Assembly (NCBI GenBank): GCA_005880345.1
Contig: VBGE01000042.1
Coordinates: forward strand, 1 to 7,553
DNA length: 7,553 nt
From: Chloroflexota bacterium
GTDB taxonomy: Bacteria > Chloroflexota > Dormibacteria > Dormibacterales > Dormibacteraceae
Direction of reading: 5' to 3'
The translations under genes were made by a program, and so were the position numbers. The notes beneath the pieces were generated by a model. The model was not told the DNA's origin, searched no databases, and saw only the letters and a list, made by a program, of their open reading frames with translations. This document shows, piece by piece, positions 1 to 5,810 of this stretch (its first letter is position 1; every line of letters begins with the position of its first letter).

Positions 1-881
1 CCTGTGATGCCGCCCGCGCGGTTGGTCAGGTGGCGGAACCGGCCCTCCTGGTAGTCGATCTCGTCGTGGAACTCCGAGCCGCGCCGCGACGCGCCCTCGA
101 AACCCGCGCCGAACTCGACGGCTTTGATCGCGTTGATCGACATCACCGCCTGGGCCAGCCGGCCGTCGAGCTTGCGGTCCCAGTGCACGTAGCTGCCCAA
201 TCCAGGCGGCACGCCTCGGGCGATGATCCGGAACGTCCCACCGAGCGTGTCGCCCACCTCCGCCACCTCGTCGATCATCGCCACCATGCGCCGCGATGCT
301 TCAGGGTCGGGACACCGCACCGGCGAGCCTTCGATGTCTTCCATCGTCACGATGTCCGGGTCGATGCCGTCGAAACCGATGTCGACCGTGCCGATCGACT
401 GCGTGAAGCTGATCACGTCGATCCCGAAATGAGCCAGAAGCTTGCGAGCGACGCCGCCCGCGGCCACCCGCGTCGCGGTCTCTCTCGCAGATGAGCGTTC
501 GAGCACGTTGCGGATGTCGGTGTGGCCATACTTCAGCGCCCCGGCGAGGTCGGCATGGCCCGGCCGCAGCCGAGTCACGACCTTGGGGTCGAAGCCTTCC
601 TTCGCCGCCGTCATCTGGGCGGTCCAGTTGACGTGGTCCTTGTTCTCCAGGACGAGCGTGACCGGGCTGCCGATCGTGAACCCGCCCCGCACGCCGCTCA
701 CGATGCGCGCGACGTCGGTCTCGATCTTCTGGCGGCCGCCGCGGCCGTGCCCGCCCTGCCTGCGCGCCAGGTAGCGGCGCAGGTCCTCTTCGCTTATCTC
801 CAGCCCGGCGGGCAAACCCTCGATCACGACCGTGAGCTGCGGGCCGTGCGATTCGCCAGAAGTCAACCACCTCAGCGGCAT
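1..881 (-). CDS. aroC: Chorismate synthase, N-terminal 293 residues (3' end beyond window edge)
   Basis: This enzyme makes chorismate from 5-enolpyruvylshikimate-3-phosphate, the last step of the shikimate pathway, in the cytoplasm with reduced FMN. The protein starts M-P-L-R-W-L-T-S and carries the first family signature (GESHGPQL, residues 9-16). The second signature is the ERSSARET stretch around residues 128-135. Between them lie the glycine/arginine-rich RRQGGHGRGGR-type loop and the LRPGHADL segment, which are typical of the family. The reading frame stays open to position 1, so about the last quarter of a usual 360-400 residue protein is missing, including the third (RHDP-type) signature. 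The ATG at 881 places the start directly before the conserved N-terminus, and no clear Shine-Dalgarno sequence precedes it. It is divergent from the HAD/hcr block. Identification rests on recognised motifs and is very secure. Confidence 0.96.
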   Translation of the reverse strand, partial: MPLRWLTSGESHGPQLTVVIEGLPAGLEISEEDLRRYLARRQGGHGRGGRQKIETDVARIVSGVRGGFTIGSPVTLVLENKDHVNWTAQMTAAKEGFDPKVVTRLRPGHADLAGALKYGHTDIRNVLERSSARETATRVAAGGVARKLLAHFGIDVISFTQSIGTVDIGFDGIDPDIVTMEDIEGSPVRCPDPEASRRMVAMIDEVAEVGDTLGGTFRIIARGVPPGLGSYVHWDRKLDGRLAQAVMSINAIKAVEFGAGFEGASRRGSEFHDEIDYQEGRFRHLTNRAGGIT

Positions 882-901
882 GTTGGCGATGATAGTGCGC
901 G
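882..901. promoter_or_regulatory. 20-bp divergent start region, possible back-to-back leaderless promoters
   Basis: Only 20 bp lie between the aroC start and the GTG start of the HAD gene. On the minus strand TATCAT (plus positions 889-894) matches the -10 consensus at five of six bases and ends 7 nt before the aroC ATG. That spacing would suit leaderless transcription. On the plus strand GATAGT (891-896) matches four of six and ends 5 nt before GTG 902. Neither gene has a Shine-Dalgarno sequence. No convincing -35 boxes were seen; they would have to lie inside the opposite gene. This is inference from spacing. Confidence 0.35.
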
Positions 902-1657
902 GTGCCGACACGCCTGGACGTCGCCCTGATCGATGTGGGTGGCACGTTGTGGCCGAACTCGTGGCCCATCCGGAATCACGACGCCGTCGGCCGGCGGGAA
1001 AGGATTCGCGCGGCCATGCCCGATATCGAGGCCGCGGTTGTGGAGACGCTCGCCGACAACCTGATCGAGAGCAGCCGGCCCGGCGACGAGGCACGCTCCA
1101 TCTCGACCGAGAATCAGGTCTCGATCAACTCGCCCGCGGAGGTGCTCATCACCGGGTGCCTGGGGCGATGCGGACTTCCCTCCGACGTCGACACCATCCG
1201 GCGCCTGCGTCGCGCGATGTCGATCCCCGTGTCCGACCGGATGCGCCCGCTGCCTGGCGCACCCGAGCTGCTGGCGGCCTTCCACGATCTCGGCCTGCGC
1301 AACGTCATCGCGAGCAACACCTACTGGCGAGACGCCGACAGCTACTGGGAAGACTTCCGCCTGCTCGGCATGGCCGAGCACATCGACGCGATCGTGACCT
1401 CGGTCGATGCCGGGCACCTGAAACCGCATCCCGCGGTGTTCGAGATGGCGATGCGCTGGGCCGGGGTGCCGGCGGAGCGCTGCGTCGTGATCGGCAACCG
1501 GGAGGAGAACGACGTCGCGCCGGCTCTGGCGCTCGGCATGTGGACGATCCTCGTTCACCCCGACGACCCCACGCCCATCGCGAGCCGCGCGCACGCCGTG
1601 GCGCCCGACCTCTGGACATGCGCCGAGGCCGTCAAGGATATGCTCGGTTCGAGATGA
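902..1657 (+). CDS. HAD-superfamily hydrolase-like protein with altered catalytic motifs
   Basis: A 251-residue haloacid dehalogenase-fold protein, probably cytoplasmic. Motif I is D11-V-G-G-T-L, so the nucleophile Asp is present but the usual acid/base Asp two residues later is Gly13. Motif II is Ser138 in VIASN, and motif III is Lys174 in HLKPHP. Motif IV reads G-N199-R-E-E-N-D204, where most relatives have GD(x3)ND. The helical cap lies roughly at residues 20-110. GTG 902 is the only start that keeps motif I, because an in-frame stop sits at 893-895. The stop codon overlaps the ATG of the 2Fe-2S subunit (ATGA), so the two are probably translationally coupled. HAD-IA phosphatases, dehalogenases and CoA-related hydrolases share this fold, and the substrate cannot be read from sequence. 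The position suggests a role linked to the Mo-hydroxylase or its substrate. Confidence 0.85.
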   Translation: MPTRLDVALIDVGGTLWPNSWPIRNHDAVGRRERIRAAMPDIEAAVVETLADNLIESSRPGDEARSISTENQVSINSPAEVLITGCLGRCGLPSDVDTIRRLRRAMSIPVSDRMRPLPGAPELLAAFHDLGLRNVIASNTYWRDADSYWEDFRLLGMAEHIDAIVTSVDAGHLKPHPAVFEMAMRWAGVPAERCVVIGNREENDVAPALALGMWTILVHPDDPTPIASRAHAVAPDLWTCAEAVKDMLGSR

Positions 1658-2148
1658 AGAACGAGCTCGCGCGTGACGTCGAAAGGGTCGTGCTGTTCCT
1701 CGACGTCAACGGCGAGCGAAGGGACCTGCTGCTTCCGGTGCACAAGACGCTGCTCGAAGTCCTGCGCGAAGACATGCAGCTCACCGGCACCAAGCATGGG
1801 TGCGAGCTTGGCGAATGCGGCACGTGCACCGTGCTCATCGACGGGAGGCCGGAGCTGAGCTGCCTGCTGCTGCCGGTACAGCTGCAGGGTCGCGCCATCA
1901 CGACGATCGAGGGGATGGCGCACGGCGCCGAGCTCCATCCACTGCAGACGGCGTTCGCCGAGCTGGGAGCTGCGCAGTGCGGTTACTGCACGCCGGGCAT
2001 CTTGCTGTCGGCGCGCTCGCTGCTCGAATCCAACGCGAAACCATCGCGCGACGAGATCCGCGAGGCGCTTGCCGGCAACCTGTGCCGCTGCACCGGCTAC
2101 ACGAAGATCATCGAGGCGATTGAGCTCGCGGCGGGGCGCATGAAATGA
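1654..2148 (+). CDS. hcrC: Molybdenum hydroxylase 2Fe-2S subunit, 4-hydroxybenzoyl-CoA reductase gamma type
   Basis: This 164-residue subunit carries two [2Fe-2S] clusters that shuttle electrons between the FAD and Mo subunits of a xanthine oxidase-family enzyme. A plant-ferredoxin-like N-terminal domain holds Cys50, Cys55, Cys58 and Cys70 (GCELGECGTC, then C70). A helical C-terminal domain holds Cys109 and Cys112 (QCGYCTPG) and Cys144 and Cys146 (GNLCRCTGY). All eight ligands are present and the length is normal for CoxS/HcrC proteins. The ATG at 1654 overlaps the HAD stop codon; longer in-frame extensions upstream would only read through the HAD gene in a shadow frame. Its own stop codon overlaps the next ATG (ATGA). 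The family is certain. The hcrC name depends on the Hcr-like partner subunits. Confidence 0.95.
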   Translation: MKNELARDVERVVLFLDVNGERRDLLLPVHKTLLEVLREDMQLTGTKHGCELGECGTCTVLIDGRPELSCLLLPVQLQGRAITTIEGMAHGAELHPLQTAFAELGAAQCGYCTPGILLSARSLLESNAKPSRDEIREALAGNLCRCTGYTKIIEAIELAAGRMK

Positions 2149-4523
2149 GGGATCGGCCCCACCCGCCGCTTCGCGGCGACCTCCCCGGCGAGCGGGGAGG
2201 TGAAAATCTCAAGGTAGTTGGCAGGCCGCTGCCCAGGGTCGATGCCGCGGCCAAGGTGACGGGCCGCGCGATGTACGCCGACGACCTCCTCCCCGCCCGC
2301 ACGCTCCACTGCCGGATCCTGCGCAGCCCGCACCCGCACGCGCGCATCCTCTCCATCGACACGTCGGCGGCGCGCCGGATACCAGGAGTGGTCGCCGTCA
2401 TCACCGGCTCCGACCTGCCGATCAAGTTCGGCATCCTCCCCGTCACCCAGGACGAGCGCGCGCTCGAGCACGAGAAGGTCCGGTACGTCGGCGACCCCAT
2501 CGCGGCCGTCGCCGCGACCGACGAGGAGATCGCCGCCGCCGCCTGCGACGCGATCGCAGTCGAGTACGAAGTGCTCGAGCCGGTGATGTCGATCAACGCC
2601 GCACTCGGTGTGCCGAAGGACGAGCGAATCCAGGACTACGGCGGGCCCAACAACGTCCACAAATTCGTGGCGCTGGAGTTTGGCGAGGTCGAGGGCGTCT
2701 TCGAGCGTGCCGACCACGTGCGCGAGGACGTGTTCTTCTTCCAGGGCAACACGCACCTGCCGATGGAGCAGCACAGCGCAGTGGCGACATACATCGACGG
2801 CAAGGTCACGCTGTGGTCGTCGACGCAGGTGGTTCATTACGTGCATCGCGCGCTGGCCAAGGTGCTCGAGCTGCCGATGCATCGCATCCGTGTCATCGGC
2901 GCGGCGCACGGCGGCGGCTTCGGCGGCAAGACCGACCCGTTCGCGCACGAGATCATCGTCGCCAAGCTGGCGATGATGACGGGCCGGCCGGTGAAATGCA
3001 CCCTCACCCGTGAGGAGGTCTTTTACGCCCACCGCGGCCGGCATCCGGTGTTGATGTGGGTGCGGACCGGGGTCACACGCGACGGACAGATCACGGCGAT
3101 GCACTTCCGCACCGCGCTGGACGGTGGGGCTTACGGCTCGTATGGGGTCGCGTCCACTTTCTATACGGGCGCCCTGCAGACCGTGACGTACGACATCCCC
3201 GCCTACCGGTTCGAAGGCTGCCGAGTCTTCACGAACAAGCCCCCGTGCGGACCCAAGCGCGGCCACGGCACGCCACAGCCGAGGTTCGCGCTGGAGCTCC
3301 ACCTGGAGAAGATCGCGCACGACCTGGGCATCGACCCGGTGGAGTTGAAACGACGCAACTTCGTCAAGCCCGACACGCGGACCGTCAACTGGCTGCGCGT
3401 CACCTCGTGCGGGCTCGAGGAATGCACAGAAAAGGTAATGGTCGCCTCGCGGTTCCGCGAGCGCAAGAAGCAAGCCGGACACGGCATGGGCTTCGCCATC
3501 TCCAGCTACCTCTCGGGGGCGGGGACGGCGATCTACTGGAATGACATGCCTCATTCAGAGGTGCAGATCAAGGTCGACCGGGGCGGCGTGACGGCCTACT
3601 GCGGCGCGATGGACATCGGCCAGGGCTCGGACTCGGTGCTCGCCACCATCGTCGCGGAAGAGCTGGGCCTGCAGCCCGCCGACGTGCGCCTGGTCACCGC
3701 GGACACCGATACGACGCCGATCGACCTCGGTTCCTATTCCTCGCGCGTGACCTTCATGGCCGGCAACGCCGCGCTCGAGGCGGCGCGCAAGATGCGCGCC
3801 CTGCTCGTCGAAGCCGTGGAGGCGGGCGGCCACCGTTTCGAGGACGTCACGTTTGAAGAGGCGAGCATTCTCGCGGAAGCGCGATTCGGCACCCTGGCCA
3901 CAGCGGGAAGCTACACGCCGCCGAAGATCGCAGGTCCGTACAAGGGCTCGGGCGTCGGGCCTAGCCCGGCGTACAGCTACTCCGCCTGCGTGGTCGACCT
4001 CGACGCCGACGCACGCACCGGCCTGATCACGGTGAACAAGGTCTGGATCGCGCACGACGTCGGCCGCGCGATCAATCCGCTCCTGGTCGAAGGCCAGGTC
4101 GAAGGCAGCGTGTACATGGGGCTCGGCGAGGCGCTGATGGAAGAGCAGGCGTTTCGCAAGGGCCTGCACAAATGGCCCTCGATGCTGGAGTACAAGTCAC
4201 CCACCTTCCTCGACATGCCCGAGGTGGAGACGTTCATCGTCGAGACGATCGACCCCGAAGGGCCGTACGGCGCGAAGGAGGCGGGCCAGGGACCGCTGCT
4301 GCCGGTGCCGCCGGCTGTGTGCGCCGCGCTGCACGACGCGCTCGGCGTGTGGATCGATGAGATCCCCGTCACGCCAGAGAAGGTCGTGGAGGCGCTGCGC
4401 CGCAAAGAGAAAGGAGAGCCGGCGCGGTACGGCCCGTCCGCGTTTCCTTCGATTCCGTATCCGCCCACCATCAAGGTCGAACCACCACCAAAGGACCCAA
4501 GTGCTACGGCTGCCTCGATTTAA
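2145..4523 (+). CDS. hcrA: Molybdopterin-binding large subunit, 4-hydroxybenzoyl-CoA reductase alpha-like
   Basis: The 792-residue catalytic subunit of a xanthine oxidase-family enzyme. After a repeat-derived N-terminus comes an aldehyde-oxidase hammerhead domain (about residues 33-145, with GRPLPRVD and LRSPHPHARI), then the two Mo-cofactor domains. Visible cofactor motifs are GGGFGGK (256-262), GPKRGHG (370-375 region), DIGQGS (490-495) and HDVGRAINP (637-645). Blocks such as AIYWNDMPHSEVQIK and DLGSYSSRVT resemble, from memory, HcrA of Thauera aromatica, which reductively removes the para-hydroxyl of 4-hydroxybenzoyl-CoA. In the GxGExP-like motif the expected catalytic Glu is Gln715 (GAKEAGQGP). 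The ATG at 2145 overlaps the hcrC stop; no alternative start exists before the conserved region, so the hairpin repeat at 2164-2201 is translated. The enzyme family is certain. The exact substrate is inferred; another aromatic hydroxylase or dehydrogenase is possible. Confidence 0.92.
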   Translation: MRDRPHPPLRGDLPGERGGENLKVVGRPLPRVDAAAKVTGRAMYADDLLPARTLHCRILRSPHPHARILSIDTSAARRIPGVVAVITGSDLPIKFGILPVTQDERALEHEKVRYVGDPIAAVAATDEEIAAAACDAIAVEYEVLEPVMSINAALGVPKDERIQDYGGPNNVHKFVALEFGEVEGVFERADHVREDVFFFQGNTHLPMEQHSAVATYIDGKVTLWSSTQVVHYVHRALAKVLELPMHRIRVIGAAHGGGFGGKTDPFAHEIIVAKLAMMTGRPVKCTLTREEVFYAHRGRHPVLMWVRTGVTRDGQITAMHFRTALDGGAYGSYGVASTFYTGALQTVTYDIPAYRFEGCRVFTNKPPCGPKRGHGTPQPRFALELHLEKIAHDLGIDPVELKRRNFVKPDTRTVNWLRVTSCGLEECTEKVMVASRFRERKKQAGHGMGFAISSYLSGAGTAIYWNDMPHSEVQIKVDRGGVTAYCGAMDIGQGSDSVLATIVAEELGLQPADVRLVTADTDTTPIDLGSYSSRVTFMAGNAALEAARKMRALLVEAVEAGGHRFEDVTFEEASILAEARFGTLATAGSYTPPKIAGPYKGSGVGPSPAYSYSACVVDLDADARTGLITVNKVWIAHDVGRAINPLLVEGQVEGSVYMGLGEALMEEQAFRKGLHKWPSMLEYKSPTFLDMPEVETFIVETIDPEGPYGAKEAGQGPLLPVPPAVCAALHDALGVWIDEIPVTPEKVVEALRRKEKGEPARYGPSAFPSIPYPPTIKVEPPPKDPSATAASI
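2164..2201. repeat. Paired-hairpin palindromic repeat, copy A, inside the 5' end of hcrA
   Basis: Two adjacent inverted repeats. Hairpin 1 (2164-2178) has a 6-bp stem CGCCGC/GCGGCG with loop TTC. Hairpin 2 (2179-2201) has a perfect stem ACCTCCCCG/CGGGGAGGT (9 bp, 5-nt loop). The same two-hairpin layout recurs at 5757-5792. Read on the minus strand it would encode the SPLAGEVAAKRRVG-type peptide that I recall as a common translation of dispersed bacterial intergenic repeats. Here it lies in frame and supplies residues 7-19 of the large subunit. Confidence 0.7.
4490..4495 (+). promoter_or_regulatory. Ribosome binding site fixing the GTG start of hcrB
   Basis: AAAGGA lies 5 nt before GTG 4501, inside the 3' end of hcrA. 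It supports that GTG over longer in-frame extensions, and the resulting N-terminus MLRLPRFKYLRP is typical of FAD subunits of this family. Confidence 0.65.
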
Positions 4524-5388
4524 ATACCTACGTCCGAAATCTGGGCGAGAGGCCGCGAGCATGGCCGCCGAGCTCGGATCTCGCGCCATGTTCGTCGCGG
4601 GAGGCACCGACCTATTCCCCAAGCTGAAGCGCCGGCAGTTCGAGATCGACACCGTGATCGGGCTCGACTTCCTGCCGCGAGAGATCCACAACGGGTCGAA
4701 TGAGTGCACCGTCGATGCCGGCGTCACGCTGGCCGATGCGTCGCGCGACGCACACGTCAATGCGCGATTCAAGGGTTACGCGGACGCGGCCGGCCTTGTT
4801 TCGTCTCCGCCATTGCGCAACGCAGGCACCATCGGCGGCAACCTGTGCGTCGACACACGATGCAACTACTACGACATGACCTATGAGTGGCGGAAGGCGG
4901 CCGGGTTCTGCATGAAGAAGGACGGTGACATCTGCCTGGTCGCGCCGAGCAGTCCTCGCTGCTGGGCAGTGTCATCCAGCGACACGGCGCCGATGGCCAT
5001 CGCTCTCGACGTCATGTCGCTGCGTCTTCGTGCTACGCCCGAAATGCGCAGCGCTTACGTGAAGCTGCGGCGCCGCGGGTCGATCGACTTTCCCATCGCG
5101 GGCGCCGCTGTGGCCGCGCAGCTCGATGGCGACATCGTCACGTCATGCCGGATCGTGCTTTCCGCGGTCGCTTCGTACCCGCTCCAGGCAACCGCCGCTG
5201 AAGCTTTCCTGAAGGGTAAGCGGCTCGACGGAGAAGCGATCGACCAGGCGGCCGAGCTGGCCGCCCGGCCCGCCAAACCGCTGGACAACGCGGACCTGAC
5301 CCACTTCTGGCGCAAGCGGATGGTCCGCGTGGTGGTGGAGCAGGCGTTGCACCGAATTAGCGACCAGGGGGCTGGGTTCGACGGTTAA
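4501..5388 (+). CDS. hcrB: FAD-binding subunit with 4Fe-4S insertion, 4-hydroxybenzoyl-CoA reductase beta type
   Basis: This 295-residue subunit passes electrons between an external donor and the 2Fe-2S subunit. FAD pyrophosphate motifs are VAGGTDLF (32-39) and TIGGN (110-114). The C-terminal CO-dehydrogenase-flavoprotein domain follows from about residue 180. Between the FAD lobes lies a loop with Cys121, Cys137, Cys145 and Cys154. Its spacing (16, 8, 9) equals that of the [4Fe-4S] ligands I recall for Thauera HcrB (Cys122, 138, 146, 155). Ordinary CoxM/XdhB proteins lack this insertion, so it is the best evidence for an Hcr-type enzyme. An extra Cys116 lies next to TIGGN. The GTG start overlaps the end of hcrA by 23 nt and has a Shine-Dalgarno sequence at 4490-4495. 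The stop is 14 bp before the first pilin gene. Confidence 0.93.
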   Translation: MLRLPRFKYLRPKSGREAASMAAELGSRAMFVAGGTDLFPKLKRRQFEIDTVIGLDFLPREIHNGSNECTVDAGVTLADASRDAHVNARFKGYADAAGLVSSPPLRNAGTIGGNLCVDTRCNYYDMTYEWRKAAGFCMKKDGDICLVAPSSPRCWAVSSSDTAPMAIALDVMSLRLRATPEMRSAYVKLRRRGSIDFPIAGAAVAAQLDGDIVTSCRIVLSAVASYPLQATAAEAFLKGKRLDGEAIDQAAELAARPAKPLDNADLTHFWRKRMVRVVVEQALHRISDQGAGFDG

Positions 5389-5402
5389 GCTTTCAGGTCG
5401 TT

Positions 5403-5582
5403 ATGACCCCTTTGCATCATCATTCATACATCCAGAAGGGCCAGGGAATGGTCGAGTACGCGCTCATCCTTGCCCTTGTCGCGCTGATCGTGATCATCGC
5501 GTTGATCGCGACCGGCGGTCAGCTCATCAACCTCTACTCCAACATCACCGCCACGATGTGCAACTTCCATGTGGGGTGCTGA
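5403..5582 (+). CDS. Flp-type (type IVb) mini-prepilin 1
   Basis: A 59-residue protein with a short leader ending K-G13, then Q-G-M-V-E18-Y19. This matches the Flp prepilin pattern of cleavage after Gly with Glu at +5 and Tyr at +6. A hydrophobic helix spans about residues 20-38, and a short tail ends TMCNFHVGC with Cys53 and Cys59. The predicted mature pilin is 46 residues. The leader contains three consecutive histidines. A weak AGGT lies 4 nt before the ATG. The gene starts 14 bp after hcrB and may share its transcript. Flp pilins are assembled by Tad machinery, but no tad gene or prepilin peptidase is in the window. The family call rests on the motif and size; adhesion or another envelope role is open. 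Confidence 0.8.
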   Translation: MTPLHHHSYIQKGQGMVEYALILALVALIVIIALIATGGQLINLYSNITATMCNFHVGC

Positions 5583-5749
5583 CCCGGTCTAGATTCGAAA
5601 GCCGGGGCCAGGCGCTGGTCGAATACGCTCTGATCCTTGCTTTGATCATCCTGGTGGTCATAGTGGTTCTGTTGTTGACCGGCAACCAGGTGACCAACCT
5701 CTACTCCAACATCACAACGACCATGTGCAGCTACCACGTAGGGTGCTAG
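5576..5749 (+). CDS. Flp-type (type IVb) mini-prepilin 2, tandem paralogue
   Basis: A 57-residue protein if it starts at GTG 5576, which overlaps the stop of pilin 1 by 7 nt. A GTG at 5558 would add six residues. The leader ends R-G11, followed by Q-A-L-V-E16-Y17 with Glu at +5, then a hydrophobic helix and a tail ending TMCSYHVGC (Cys51, Cys57). The predicted mature proteins of the two paralogues are both 46 residues and share 31 identical positions by my hand alignment. Identity is concentrated in the cleavage/ALILAL region and the last 18 residues. Translation is probably coupled to pilin 1. A hairpin repeat follows the stop within 10 bp. The call as a type IVb pilin-like protein is good; assembly into a pilus is inferred. 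Confidence 0.8.
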   Translation: MLTRSRFESRGQALVEYALILALIILVVIVVLLLTGNQVTNLYSNITTTMCSYHVGC

Positions 5750-5756
5750 CCCCTCC

Positions 5757-5792
5757 GTCGCCTTCGGCGACACCTCCCCATAAATGGGCAGG
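5757..5792. repeat. Paired-hairpin palindromic repeat, copy B, between pilin 2 and the aldolase
   Basis: Hairpin 1 (5757-5771) is GTCGCC/GGCGAC around loop TTC. Hairpin 2 (5773-5792) pairs CCTCCCCA with TGGGCAGG with one C-C mismatch and a TAAA loop. The order, the TTC loop and the CTCCCC...GG-AGG arm match copy A at 2164-2201 in the same orientation. It lies between convergent genes and might act as a weak bidirectional terminator, but there is no T tract. Confidence 0.65.
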
Positions 5793-5810
5793 AGCAGCTC
5801 CCGCGGCTTT

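Noticed and set aside
725..775. GC-rich near-repeat in aroC (GGCGGCCGCCGCGGCC)
   Set aside because: It encodes the conserved Gly/Arg-rich GGHGRGGR loop of chorismate synthase and needs no other explanation.
301..969. 222-residue minus-strand frame over the start of aroC
   Set aside because: It is out of frame with the clear chorismate synthase motifs and has shadow composition.
832..1653. A 274-residue upstream extension of the 2Fe-2S subunit frame
   Set aside because: It runs in a shadow frame through the HAD gene, is arginine-rich, and the family begins right at the ATG at 1654.
2097..4169. Long antisense open frames opposite hcrA (485 and 204 residues)
   Set aside because: They mirror high-GC codon bias of the strongly conserved hcrA gene, show no recognisable domain and contain His/Arg/Asp-rich shadow composition.
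5750..5810. Rho-independent terminator between pilin 2 and the aldolase
   Set aside because: The hairpins are repeat copies with no downstream T tract on either strand, so a terminator cannot be claimed.
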